DNA of 64,000 nt from JBOEGW01 sp050633625 (GCA_050633625.1 JBOEGW010000011.1:1-64000); one strand, 5' to 3'; positions 43,250 to 51,982 are shown, counted from the first letter of the stretch. The notes: generated by a model not told the origin, from the sequence alone. Numbers and translations are program-made.

Positions 43250-43771
43250 ATGAGTATTCGACCGATCCTGATCCACCCCGACCCGCGCCTCAAGAAGCTA
43301 TGTGCCCCCGTGCCCGACCTGTCCGACACGTTGCGTGCATTGGCGGACGATATGCTTGAAACCATGTATGACGCGCCGGGCATCGGTTTGGCCGCGCCTC
43401 AAATCGGCATTCTGGAGCGTCTGATCGTGCTGGATTGCGTCAAAGACGAGGACGCAGCCCCCCAGCCCCTGGTCATGTTCAACCCCGAAATCATCGCCGC
43501 CTCCGACGAAACAAGCGTCTATGAAGAAGGCTGCCTGTCGATCCCCGATCAATATGCCGAAGTCACCCGCCCAAAAGGCGTCGAAGTGCGCTGGATGGAT
43601 CGGGATGGCAATGCGCAACAACAGGAATTCGATGGGCTTTGGGCCACCTGTGTCCAACATGAGGTGGACCACCTCAACGGCAAGCTTTTCATTGATTATC
43701 TTAGCCCCATGAAGCGGCAGATGATGACTAGAAAAAGCCAGAAATTGAAACGCGAACGGGCGCGCGACTGA
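43250..43771 (+). CDS. def: Peptide deformylase
   Basis: A 173-residue metalloenzyme that removes the formyl group from new proteins. All three motifs are intact: GIGLAAPQIG, EEGCLSIP with the metal ligand Cys95, and QHEVDHLNG with His137, catalytic Glu138 and His141. A start at 43241 adds three residues. It is directly followed by a degenerate paralogue and by fmt, so one unit covers formylation and deformylation of the initiator Met. Confidence 0.95.
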   Translation: MSIRPILIHPDPRLKKLCAPVPDLSDTLRALADDMLETMYDAPGIGLAAPQIGILERLIVLDCVKDEDAAPQPLVMFNPEIIAASDETSVYEEGCLSIPDQYAEVTRPKGVEVRWMDRDGNAQQQEFDGLWATCVQHEVDHLNGKLFIDYLSPMKRQMMTRKSQKLKRERARD

Positions 43772-44268
43772 TGGCCCATCGTCCCTTCCTCATGTGGCCT
43801 GACAAACGGCTTTTGGCCAAAGTGCCCCCCATTGAAGCCGTCACGGATGACACCCGAGCGATCTGGGACGAAATGGTGGAGGCCATGGAAGCCATGCCGG
43901 GCGTTGGTTTAGCGGCAGTTCAGCTCGGCATCATGCAACGCCTTGCGATCGTTGATGCCTCCGAAAGCCGCGGCCAAGTGGTGCGCATGGCGAACCCCGA
44001 AATCATCCATGCCTCCGTCAAGTTGCGCGACCACGAGGAAGCCAGCCCAAACCTGCCAGGCGTCTCCGCCCCGATCAGCCGCCCACGCGCCGTCACAGTG
44101 CGTTTTCTCAATGAGTCGGGCGAGATGACAGAGCGCGATTTCATCGACATATGGGCCACATCTGTGCAGCACCAAATCGACCACCTTGATGGCAAACTCT
44201 ACATCCACCACCTCTCAAAGCTCAAACGAGACAGGCTTGTGGCCAAAGCTCGAAAGTTGCGCGCATGA
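43771..44268 (+). CDS. Degenerate peptide deformylase paralogue
   Basis: A 165-residue deformylase-fold protein. Motif 1 is kept (GVGLAAVQLG), but motif 2 reads EEASPNLP where the active enzyme has EEGCLSIP, so the metal-binding Cys is Ser92. Motif 3 reads QHQIDH, so the catalytic Glu is Gln135, while both His (134 and 138) remain. Standard deformylase chemistry is unlikely. The frame is intact, with overlaps to def (one base) and fmt (four bases), and codon use is like its neighbours, which argues for a selected non-classical role, not decay. Confidence 0.88.
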   Translation: MAHRPFLMWPDKRLLAKVPPIEAVTDDTRAIWDEMVEAMEAMPGVGLAAVQLGIMQRLAIVDASESRGQVVRMANPEIIHASVKLRDHEEASPNLPGVSAPISRPRAVTVRFLNESGEMTERDFIDIWATSVQHQIDHLDGKLYIHHLSKLKRDRLVAKARKLRA

Positions 44269-45164
44269 AGGTGGTTTTCATGGGCAGCCCGGAGTTTTCC
44301 GTACCGGTCCTAGATGCGCTCATAGACGCAGGACACGACATCGTTTGCGTCTACTGCCAACCGCCTCGCCCGGCTGGGCGCGGCAAAAAAGACCGTCCAA
44401 CCCCAGTGCACGCGCGCGCAGACGCGCTGGGATTACCGGTGCGCCATCCTACGTCCCTCAAGAGCCATGACGCACAGGATGAATTCGCCGCCCTCAACGC
44501 CGACATTGCCGTCGTGGTCGCCTATGGGTTGATCCTGCCGCAAGCTGTTCTGGACGCACCAAAGCGTGGCTGCCTCAACATCCACGCGTCATTGTTGCCG
44601 CGCTGGCGTGGCGCTGCGCCGATCCACCGCGCAATCATGGCCGGCGATCGCGAAACAGGTGTGTGCATCATGCAGATGGAGGCCGGGCTTGACACTGGCC
44701 CGGTCCTCTTTGAGCGCCGATTGGACATTGGCGCCGAGGAAACCACAGCCGCGTTGCACGATCGGCTCTCCGCCCTTGGCTCAACGGCCATCGTTGAGGC
44801 GCTCAACACACTCGACACCCTCACGCCCAGCCCGCAACCAGAACTTGGCGTGACCTATGCGCATAAAATCGACAAGGCAGAAGCGCGGATTAACTGGCAC
44901 AAACCCGCCACAGAAATTGATCGCCAAATTCGAGGCCTGTCCCCTTTCCCCGGCGCATGGTGCGAATTTGACGGCGAACGTGTCAAACTCCTCGCCTCCA
45001 AACTGGCAAATGCCACAGGCACTCCCGGCCAGATGATCGCACCACTTGTGGTGGCTTGCGGCGATGGTGCCGTCGAAATCACCCGCGCGCAGCGTCCCGG
45101 CAAACGCGCCATGATTGCGAAAGACTTCCTCCACGGGAATCCGCTCCCCGATCACCTGACCTGA
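44265..45164 (+). CDS. fmt: Methionyl-tRNA formyltransferase
   Basis: A 299-residue enzyme that formylates Met-tRNA for initiation. VVFMGSPEFSVPVLDAL opens the N-terminal domain. The catalytic block is LNIHASLLPRWRGAAPIHRAI, with Asn and His of NIH, and LDTGPVL has the conserved Asp. The C-terminal OB domain includes INWHKPATEIDRQIRGLSPFPGAW. Its ATG overlaps the stop of the deformylase-like gene. A two-hairpin element follows before the convergent smpB. Confidence 0.96.
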   Translation: MKVVFMGSPEFSVPVLDALIDAGHDIVCVYCQPPRPAGRGKKDRPTPVHARADALGLPVRHPTSLKSHDAQDEFAALNADIAVVVAYGLILPQAVLDAPKRGCLNIHASLLPRWRGAAPIHRAIMAGDRETGVCIMQMEAGLDTGPVLFERRLDIGAEETTAALHDRLSALGSTAIVEALNTLDTLTPSPQPELGVTYAHKIDKAEARINWHKPATEIDRQIRGLSPFPGAWCEFDGERVKLLASKLANATGTPGQMIAPLVVACGDGAVEITRAQRPGKRAMIAKDFLHGNPLPDHLT

Positions 45165-45180
45165 TGTCTTTGATGTCTTC

Positions 45181-45238
45181 GGTTCAAAAACACCTTCGGG
45201 GGTGAATGGCGCAGCCAGAGGGGGCAAACAGCCCCCTC
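45181..45238. repeat. Two-hairpin intergenic element, copy 2
   Basis: Opens GGTTCAAAAACACC, followed by TTCGGGGGTG (CACC/GGTG hairpin), and later GAGGGGGC-AAACA-GCCCCCTC (eight-base stem). The first 14 bases differ from the copy at 26521 by one base. It lies between the convergent fmt and smpB genes. Confidence 0.6.
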
Positions 45239-45250
45239 ACCCGCTCAGAC

Positions 45251-45727
45251 CTAGCCCCGGTCGCGCAATAGCCGCGCTTGCTGGCGGCCCCAATCCGCTT
45301 TGGCAGAATCCGCACGTTTGTCGTGGTTTTTCTTCCCCTTGGCGATGCCGATCTTCATTTTGGCAATGCCTTTATGGTTGAAATACAAAACCAAAGGGAC
45401 AAGCGTCATGCCCTTTCGCTGCGTTGCATTCCAGAGCCGCGCCAGCTCTTTCTTGGAAACCATGAGCTTGCGCCGCCGCCGCTCCTCGTGGCCCCAGGTC
45501 GTCGCCTGCGCATACGGCGCGATATAGCTGTTCACCAGCCACAACTCGCTCTCTTCAACCGCCGCGTAGCTTTCAGCAATATTCGCCCCGCCTTTGCGCA
45601 AGGATTTCACCTCAGATCCCAGCAGAATAATCCCACATTCAAGATCGTCCTCGATGCCATAATCATGCCGCGCACGTCGGTTTTCCGAAATGACCTTGTA
45701 GTTTGGATTGTCCTTAGGTTTGGCCAT
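45251..45727 (-). CDS. smpB: SsrA-binding protein SmpB
   Basis: A 158-residue partner of tmRNA in ribosome rescue. VISENRRARHDYGIEDDLECGIILLGSEVKSLR is the standard core, followed by NSYIAPY and the C-terminal KKNHDKRA segment that acts in the empty ribosome A site. It begins six bases after the dapA stop, so dapA-smpB are a unit. The tmRNA gene was not seen in this window. Confidence 0.96.
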   Translation of the reverse strand: MAKPKDNPNYKVISENRRARHDYGIEDDLECGIILLGSEVKSLRKGGANIAESYAAVEESELWLVNSYIAPYAQATTWGHEERRRRKLMVSKKELARLWNATQRKGMTLVPLVLYFNHKGIAKMKIGIAKGKKNHDKRADSAKADWGRQQARLLRDRG

Positions 45728-45733
45728 TTGAGA

Positions 45734-46606
45734 TCACAGCAACCCGGCATGAATCAAGGCAGCATCAATCATCGCCGCCGTGTCCGGCAATAGATCAGTC
45801 AGCGGCCCGCGCACCTCTGTAGACGGCAACACACCAAGCTTAGACATCGCGTATTTTGCCCCCACTACGCCAGGTTCGGTAAACACGGCCTTATGCAAAG
45901 GCATCAATTTGTCCTGAATTTTGAGCGCCTGACCATAGTCACCCTCCAAACAAGCCGCCTGCAAATCCGCACAAAGACGCGGCGCGACATTGGCCGTGAC
46001 CGAAATACAGCCCTGCCCGCCTTGGGCGTTAAACCCGTGCGCTGTCGCGTCTTCGCCGGACAGTTGAATAAAGTCAGGACCGCATGCCTCGCGCTGCCAA
46101 CAAACCCGCGCCAAATCACCAGTCGCGTCTTTGACGGCGATGATCATCGGATGTTTCGCAAGTTCCGCCATTGTCTCGACAGACATATCCACGGCAGATC
46201 GGCCCGGAATATTGTAAATGACAATCGGCAAACCAACCTCGGCCAAAGCCGAAAAATGCGCGATCAAACCCCGTTGCGTTGGTTTGTTGTAATAGGGAGT
46301 CACCACAAGCCCGGCATCCGCGCCCACCGATTTGGCGAACTGCATGTAATGCAGGGCTTCTGCCGTGTTGTTCGACCCGGCACCCGCAATCACCTTGATG
46401 CGCCCCGCAGCAGCCTCCACCACAGTGCGCACAACACTTTCGTGTTCGTCATGCGACAACGTAGGGCTTTCGCCCGTTGTGCCAACAGGCACCAGCCCGT
46501 TTGAGCCTTGCTCAACGTGCCAATCGACCAAACGCTTGAGCGTATCAACATCCACTGCGCCGTCTTTAAACGGCGTGACCAGGGCAGGAATTGATCCTCG
46601 TAGCAT
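45734..46606 (-). CDS. dapA: 4-hydroxy-tetrahydrodipicolinate synthase
   Basis: A 290-residue TIM-barrel aldolase that condenses pyruvate with aspartate semialdehyde at the start of lysine and diaminopimelate synthesis. GSIPALVTPFKDGAVD opens it, GTTGESPTLSHDEH is the substrate block, VIYNIPGRSAVD holds the Tyr, and IIAVKDATGDL holds the Schiff-base Lys. Length is normal. It precedes smpB in the same unit and diverges from the lytic transglycosylase. Confidence 0.95.
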   Translation of the reverse strand: MLRGSIPALVTPFKDGAVDVDTLKRLVDWHVEQGSNGLVPVGTTGESPTLSHDEHESVVRTVVEAAAGRIKVIAGAGSNNTAEALHYMQFAKSVGADAGLVVTPYYNKPTQRGLIAHFSALAEVGLPIVIYNIPGRSAVDMSVETMAELAKHPMIIAVKDATGDLARVCWQREACGPDFIQLSGEDATAHGFNAQGGQGCISVTANVAPRLCADLQAACLEGDYGQALKIQDKLMPLHKAVFTEPGVVGAKYAMSKLGVLPSTEVRGPLTDLLPDTAAMIDAALIHAGLL

Positions 46607-46745
46607 GACACGCTCCTTTTCTTCGTGTTTATCATCGTGAGAGGGCGCTGAATCGCCCTGCTAAACCGCGCGGAAACTAGCCGTGTTCACGCGAAATGCC
46701 AAGAATATGTATTGAACCATTCCTGCTCGTTGTTACCTATGCGCC

Positions 46746-48704
46746 ATGAGACGCGCGCTGACCACCATTTCCTTTGCCCTTTGGGCGGCTGTTTTCCTCG
46801 CCTTCGCGGGCCATTCTGCACGCGCGCAAGACGCGGACGATGTTGCGCGCTTGAGGTCTGCCCTCGCGCTCATGGCATCTGGTGATTGGGATGGAGCACG
46901 TCAAGCCGCAGGACCAACTGGCTCAGTCCCCTCTGACATTATTGAGTGGAACCGCCTGCGCGCAGGCCAAGGCACCTTTGGTGAAGCACTCGCATTCTTG
47001 GATCGTCGCCCCGATTGGCCGGGCGAAGCGCTTTTGCGCAAGCGATCTGAGAAATCCATTCCGGACGAGCCAACACCCGCCGCGGTCATCGACTTTTTCC
47101 TCCATGACACGCCACAAACCGGATGGGGCAGCCTGCGCATGGCGGCCGCGCTCTGGCAAACTGGGGCCAAACAAGAGGCCATGGCAGAAGCGCGCCGGGG
47201 CTGGACCACCCTGTCGCTTTCCAGCGCCGAAGAAGCCGCCTTCATGGAGGATTGGCCAAAGACGCTAAAGGCGCATCACTGGGAGCGCTTGGACATGCTG
47301 CTTTGGGCTGGCGAGACCAAACAGGCCGAACGGCAAATGGCGCGCGTCGACCTTGATCATCAACTTCTGGCCCGCGCCCGTATCGCGCTGCGCAAAAATG
47401 AAGACGGGGTGAATGCACTGATTGATAAGGTGCCAGCGGCCCTAAAATCTGACCCAGGGCTGGCCTATGAGCGCATGTTATGGCGCGCAAACAAGGGCTT
47501 GTTCGAGTCCACCGCAGAATTGATCTTGGAGCGCTCAAAATCCGCCGCCAGCCTAGGTCAACCGGCGCGCTGGGGGTATCACCGCCTTGATCTTGCGCGT
47601 CGGATGATGCGCGAAGGCGAAAGCAAAACCGCCTATCAGCTCGCGGCTTCACACCAAATCAGCGAAGGGCGATACCGCGAAGATGCCGAATGGCTTGCCG
47701 GCTATATCGCGCTGCGAAAGCTCAACGATGCCGCCACCGCACGCGAACATTTCATGCGTTTTCGCGCCTCTGTTGATACCCCGATCAGCCTTGGCCGCGC
47801 TGGTTATTGGGAAGGCCGCGCCGAGGAAGCGCTTGGAAATACCGAAGCCGCGCGCGTCGCTTATGCTTTTGGCGCGGAGCATCAAACAAGCTACTACGGT
47901 CAACTTGCCGCCGAGAAAGCTGGCATCCTGATGGCCCCCAGTATCGCCGGGCGCGAAGTCTTCCCAGATTACAAAGCGGCTTCCTTTTGGAACCTGCCCA
48001 TCATGGAAGCCGCGCGCCTGTCTCTGGCGGCGAACAACAGCTACCTTGCCGAGCGTTTCGCGGTTCATCTTTCTGAACGCTTGAACCGGGCCGAAACCGG
48101 GGCACTTGCCGATTGGGCGCGGGACGCAGGCAGCCCACATGTCGAGCATATGATCGGCAAACATGCCGTGCGCTATGACAAGATGCTAGAAGCCGCATAT
48201 TTCCCAACGCCTGAAATCGGCGCCGGAAATCCCTCGGTTCCGCGCGCGTTAGAACTGTCGATTGCGCGGCGTGAAAGCCAGTTTGACCCAAGCGTGTCGT
48301 CAGGGGTTGGGGCGTCTGGATTGATGCAGCTGATGCCTGGCACCGCCAAAGATATGGCAAGCCGCGTGGGCGTCGAATACAGCGCCGCCAAGCTCACCGA
48401 TATGAGCTACAACACCCGGCTTGGCTCGGAGTATTTGGCCTGGTTGATGGAGCGGTATGGCAATAATCCTGTGTTGATTTCAGTTGGCTATAACGCCGGA
48501 CCGGGGCGCGCGAACAGCTGGCAACGCGATCGAGGTGATCCGCGCAGCGCCAACGTCGATGTGGTGGATTGGGTCGAACATATCCCGTTTGATGAAACAC
48601 GAAACTACGTGATGCGCGTGAGCGAAAGCCTCCTCGTATATCGCGCAAGACGCAGCGGTGAACCTCAGCCAATGACCCTCTCAAAGATCCTCAAACAGCC
48701 CTAA
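46746..48704 (+). CDS. Soluble lytic murein transglycosylase
   Basis: A 652-residue periplasmic enzyme that cuts peptidoglycan to 1,6-anhydro products. Residues 1-27 are a signal peptide (WAAVFLAFAGHSARAQ). A long alpha-helical superhelix of about 450 residues follows, then the SLT domain: ELSIARRESQFDPSV with catalytic Glu, GLMQLMPGTAKDMA, and VGYNAGPGRANSW. Domain order is as in Slt70. Its 3' end overlaps the convergent DMT gene by 14 bases. Confidence 0.94.
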   Translation: MRRALTTISFALWAAVFLAFAGHSARAQDADDVARLRSALALMASGDWDGARQAAGPTGSVPSDIIEWNRLRAGQGTFGEALAFLDRRPDWPGEALLRKRSEKSIPDEPTPAAVIDFFLHDTPQTGWGSLRMAAALWQTGAKQEAMAEARRGWTTLSLSSAEEAAFMEDWPKTLKAHHWERLDMLLWAGETKQAERQMARVDLDHQLLARARIALRKNEDGVNALIDKVPAALKSDPGLAYERMLWRANKGLFESTAELILERSKSAASLGQPARWGYHRLDLARRMMREGESKTAYQLAASHQISEGRYREDAEWLAGYIALRKLNDAATAREHFMRFRASVDTPISLGRAGYWEGRAEEALGNTEAARVAYAFGAEHQTSYYGQLAAEKAGILMAPSIAGREVFPDYKAASFWNLPIMEAARLSLAANNSYLAERFAVHLSERLNRAETGALADWARDAGSPHVEHMIGKHAVRYDKMLEAAYFPTPEIGAGNPSVPRALELSIARRESQFDPSVSSGVGASGLMQLMPGTAKDMASRVGVEYSAAKLTDMSYNTRLGSEYLAWLMERYGNNPVLISVGYNAGPGRANSWQRDRGDPRSANVDVVDWVEHIPFDETRNYVMRVSESLLVYRARRSGEPQPMTLSKILKQP

Positions 48705-49572
48705 GTCTCGCAAGGCGTTCGCGCCATGCAGCGACCAAACCAGCGCTCACGACGATCCCGGCCCCGACCATCGTCGGCAGGTCCGTCGTTTCGTCAAAGA
48801 ACAAAACCGCAAGGATCGTCACGAACACAAGTTGCAAATAGGCGAAAGGCTGCACCGCGCTGGCTTCTGCTGCCTCGTAGCACTTAATCAATAAGTAATG
48901 CCCCAGCGCGCCGGTCACACATAGCATGACCATCCAACGCCAGTCAGGCCCGCTCATGGGTTCCCAGAACCACACTCCTACTGCCGTAATCGCCACAACT
49001 CCCACGGTCCCCGTCCAGAAGAACGAGGTGGCGGCCGTATCCTTGCGCGCGGCAAATCGCGTCAAAAGCCCATACAGCGCGAACATGAAAGCCGCGATGA
49101 CCGCGATCATCGCCTCCGGGGCGAACACTGCATGGCCGGGGCGCAAAATGACCAACATCCCCAAAAATCCGACCCCAATCGCCGCCCAGCGCCAAGGGCC
49201 AACCCGTTCGCCAAGGACAGGCCCCGAAAGGGCAGCAATCATCAAGGGATAGGCGGCGAAAATGGCATGGGTCGCGATCAAACCGAGCTTCACAAACGCG
49301 ATCACGGTCACACAAATTTCTGCCACCAACAGCACAGCGCGAAAACTCTGCAACACCGGCTGCTTTGTCGTCGCCACCGCTCGAAGCCCGCCCGCCTGTC
49401 GCGCTGCAATCACAATGACGAACAGGGCAAAAAACCAGTACCGCACCATGATGATCATATAGACGTTGTACTGATCCGCCAAAAACCGCGAGACGCCATC
49501 TTGCACAGCAAAAACAAAAACGGACGCAATCATGAGCATGATTCCGGCGCGCGTATTGGTGCCGGCACTCAT
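48691..49572 (-). CDS. DMT (EamA) family transporter
   Basis: A 293-residue membrane protein with ten helices. AGIMLMIASVFVFAVQDGVSRFLAD opens the first EamA half, and GLLTRFAARKDTAATSF and VQPFAYLQLVFVTILAVLFFDE belong to the second. Cargo is unknown. Its ATG overlaps the mnmD stop as ATGA, so it is translated with the tRNA-modification gene; the combination looks incidental. Its 3' end overlaps the lytic transglycosylase gene. Confidence 0.85.
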   Translation of the reverse strand: MSAGTNTRAGIMLMIASVFVFAVQDGVSRFLADQYNVYMIIMVRYWFFALFVIVIAARQAGGLRAVATTKQPVLQSFRAVLLVAEICVTVIAFVKLGLIATHAIFAAYPLMIAALSGPVLGERVGPWRWAAIGVGFLGMLVILRPGHAVFAPEAMIAVIAAFMFALYGLLTRFAARKDTAATSFFWTGTVGVVAITAVGVWFWEPMSGPDWRWMVMLCVTGALGHYLLIKCYEAAEASAVQPFAYLQLVFVTILAVLFFDETTDLPTMVGAGIVVSAGLVAAWRERLARLRAV

Positions 49573-50243
49573 GATTTTACCCCCCGTGTCATGTGCCGCT
49601 TTCGGCCAAACCCCGGCGTGCGCTCAACAGTGAAACCTGCCGCCGTGAGGGCGCGGCGCACATCTCCAGCGGCGGTATATGTGGCCACCGTGCCACCGGG
49701 TGCTGTGTGTTTTCCAACTTCAAGCAGGACATGTTTCTCCCACAGTTCGGGGTTTTTTGCTGGCGAAAACCCATCCAAGAACCACGCATCCGCCGCTCTA
49801 TTCCACGCGCTGAGTGTGCTGCGCGCATCCCCAATACGCACATCCACCTCAAAATCACCCAAATCAAACCGAGCCTTGCCCTGCGCCCAAGCACCCAAGA
49901 AATCACCCGCCACCTCGTTGACCTCAGGAAAGGCGACGAGGGCTTTTTCGATGTCCTGTGCAGGCAATGGGAAGGCTTCAAATGAGGTGAACCTCATCCG
50001 GCCAGACACGCCCGAAGCGCGCCATGCAATCAGCGTCGCCAACATGTTTAGCCCCGTGCCAAACCCAAGCTCTGCAACCTGAAACCCATCGCGAAACCGC
50101 ACAGGTAAATCATTGCCCGCCAAAAACACATGCCGCGTTTCCGCAAGCCCATTGTCCAAACTGAAATAGGGATCATCAAATTGCATCGAAACAGGGATCA
50201 CCCCATCTCGCCATTCCAATTTCACTCTCTGGTCCTGGGTCAT
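49569..50243 (-). CDS. mnmD: tRNA U34 methyltransferase MnmD (MnmC N-terminal half)
   Basis: A 224-residue methyltransferase that forms 5-methylaminomethyl-2-thiouridine at the wobble base of tRNA. FDDPYFSLDNGLAETRHVF is the DUF752 opening, VAELGFGTGLNML the SAM loop (residues 57-69), and DAWFLDGFSPAKNPELW the catalytic block. It stands alone, without the FAD oxidase domain that is fused to it in E. coli MnmC. A separate FAD oxidoreductase gene diverges 58 bases away. Confidence 0.92.
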   Translation of the reverse strand: MTQDQRVKLEWRDGVIPVSMQFDDPYFSLDNGLAETRHVFLAGNDLPVRFRDGFQVAELGFGTGLNMLATLIAWRASGVSGRMRFTSFEAFPLPAQDIEKALVAFPEVNEVAGDFLGAWAQGKARFDLGDFEVDVRIGDARSTLSAWNRAADAWFLDGFSPAKNPELWEKHVLLEVGKHTAPGGTVATYTAAGDVRRALTAAGFTVERTPGFGRKRHMTRGVKS

Positions 50244-50301
50244 TTGATCGCCTAATACGGGGTCAACTTCGCGACAATGCGCAGGGCTGTGGGGATTGGC
50301 A

Positions 50302-51360
50302 ATGGTAGACGTGACAATACGCGGCGCAGGGGCTTTTGGGCTTTCAATCGCGTTCGTAATGGCGCAACGCGGCGTGAAGGTTCGCGTGGTCGACCCAAAC
50401 GGGCCGGGCGGAGGGGCCTCTGGCGGTATCGTTGGCGCACTTGCGCCACATGCACCCGAAAACTGGATCGCGAAAAAAGCATTTCAATTCGACAGTCTGG
50501 ACAAAGCCGAAGCCTTCTGGCGCTCGGTCGAAGCGATAGGAGGAACCTCCTCAGGCTATGGGCGCACCGGACGGCTTCAGGCGATTGATGATGAGCATGC
50601 ATTGAAATTTGCACTGGAGCGTGAGGAAAATGCCAAATCGCTTTGGCAGGGCCGGTATCATTGGAACGTCATCAAGTCACCCGGCGCTTGGGCGCCGATT
50701 TCGCCAACCGGATATTTCATCCACGACACTTTGACGGCGCGGATGTTTCCCCGCCGCGCCTGCGCAGCTTTGGCCGCAGCCATCATTGCGCTTGGAGGTG
50801 AAATCACCACAGACGCGCGAGATCAGGGGCCGGTTGTTTGGGCCACTGGCGCCGCTGGGCTTGTGGATTTATCGCAAGACATCGGTCAGACCGTAGGCGG
50901 CGCGATGAAAGGCCAAGCGGCCTTGTTGCGGTTTGACGCCAAGACCAAACCGCAGATCTATGCGGGCGGCGTTCACATCGTCGCACATGCGGATGGCACT
51001 GTTGCGATTGGATCGACTTCGGAACGCGATTTTTTGAACGCGACCGACACCGATGAGCAACTCGATCAGGTGATTGAGCGCGCACGCGCGGTGGTCCCTG
51101 CGCTCCAAAATGCGCCGGTGATCGAACGATGGGCGGGCCTGCGCCCTCGCGCCAAGACCCGCGCACCGATGTTGGGCGAATGGCCGGGACGCTCCGGGCA
51201 TTTTGTGGCCAATGGTGGCTTCAAAATCGGTTTCGGGATTGCCCCCGCTGTGGGCGGCTTGATGGCGGATTTGGTGCTCGATCAGAACGACCAGATACCG
51301 GATCATTTCCGTGTCGATAGCAGCCTCAAAGCACGCCCTGTTTCACAATCCAAGACGTGA
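50302..51360 (+). CDS. FAD-dependent oxidoreductase, possible stand-alone MnmC oxidase
   Basis: A 352-residue flavoprotein of the DAO (glycine/D-amino acid oxidase) group. IRGAGAFGLSIAFVMAQRG (residues 6-24) is the FAD dinucleotide-binding loop, GGASGGIVGALAPHAPENW the flavin-isoalloxazine region, and GLRPRAKTRAPMLGEW and GGFKIGFGIAPAVGG the closing blocks. It sits divergently next to mnmD, so it may be the oxidase that removes the carboxymethyl group (the second half of MnmC). Sequence alone supports only the family. The ATG at 50302 follows a TTG two codons earlier. Its 3' end overlaps tag by 58 bases. Confidence 0.83.
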   Translation: MVDVTIRGAGAFGLSIAFVMAQRGVKVRVVDPNGPGGGASGGIVGALAPHAPENWIAKKAFQFDSLDKAEAFWRSVEAIGGTSSGYGRTGRLQAIDDEHALKFALEREENAKSLWQGRYHWNVIKSPGAWAPISPTGYFIHDTLTARMFPRRACAALAAAIIALGGEITTDARDQGPVVWATGAAGLVDLSQDIGQTVGGAMKGQAALLRFDAKTKPQIYAGGVHIVAHADGTVAIGSTSERDFLNATDTDEQLDQVIERARAVVPALQNAPVIERWAGLRPRAKTRAPMLGEWPGRSGHFVANGGFKIGFGIAPAVGGLMADLVLDQNDQIPDHFRVDSSLKARPVSQSKT

Positions 51361-51881
51361 TCGTTCACCATGCCAACGGCCTGCATCCACGCATAGACTA
51401 TCGTCGGGCCGCAGAATTTGAACCCTAACTTTTTGAGTTCTTTGGACATTTGTTCAGCGAGCGGCGTCTTGCCCGGCACATCGTCCAGCACGTTTGGCAC
51501 ATGATCGATTGGCGTGCCGTCCACATGATCCCACGCCCATTTCGAGAACGCCTCAGCGCCGCCCAGCTGCAGATAGGCACGCGCATTGCCAATCGTCGCC
51601 TGAATTTTTCCGCGGTGACGCACAATCCCGGGATCTTGCAACAGCCGCTCTACCTCCGGCTCGCCCCAAGTTGCGATCACCTCAGGATGAAACCCCTCAA
51701 AAGCCTCGCGAAACCCTTCGCGTTTCTTGAGAATAGTGTACCACGATAGCCCCGCCTGAAAGGCTTCAAGGTTGAGTGTTTCCCAAAGCATGCGCCCGTC
51801 GAACTCTGGCACGCCCCATTCAAAGTCATGGTACGCCACATAAAGCGGATCGATCCCACACCAACTACATCGGTCTCCCAT
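51303..51881 (-). CDS. tag: DNA-3-methyladenine glycosylase I
   Basis: A 192-residue base-excision repair enzyme that removes 3-methyladenine. RCSWCGIDPLYVAYHDFEWGVP is split as the zinc-binding Cys and His start plus the family opening; LNLEAFQAGLSWYTILKKRE and GFKFCGPTIVYAWMQAVGMVNDH are the next hallmark blocks. The frame is open to 51956, but ATG 51881 gives the standard opening. Its final 19 codons overlap the convergent FAD gene, an unusually long overlap. Confidence 0.94.
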   Translation of the reverse strand: MGDRCSWCGIDPLYVAYHDFEWGVPEFDGRMLWETLNLEAFQAGLSWYTILKKREGFREAFEGFHPEVIATWGEPEVERLLQDPGIVRHRGKIQATIGNARAYLQLGGAEAFSKWAWDHVDGTPIDHVPNVLDDVPGKTPLAEQMSKELKKLGFKFCGPTIVYAWMQAVGMVNDHVLDCETGRALRLLSTRK

Positions 51882-51938
51882 GTGCCCTCCCGTAATCCTG
51901 AAAATTAACTGTAAATGCCGATTTTTACGGCTTCTTAG

Positions 51939-51957
51939 CATGTTTCGGGCAAACATG
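51939..51957. promoter_or_regulatory. Inverted repeat CATGTTT-CGGGC-AAACATG
   Basis: A perfect 7+5+7 inverted repeat in the spacer between the divergent tag and EAL genes. It ends 25 bases before the EAL start codon, so it could be an operator or a hairpin in the 5' leader. No T-run follows, so a terminator is unlikely. Confidence 0.5.
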
Positions 51958-51982
51958 ACGATAGTTAGGTGGACGAGGAATC

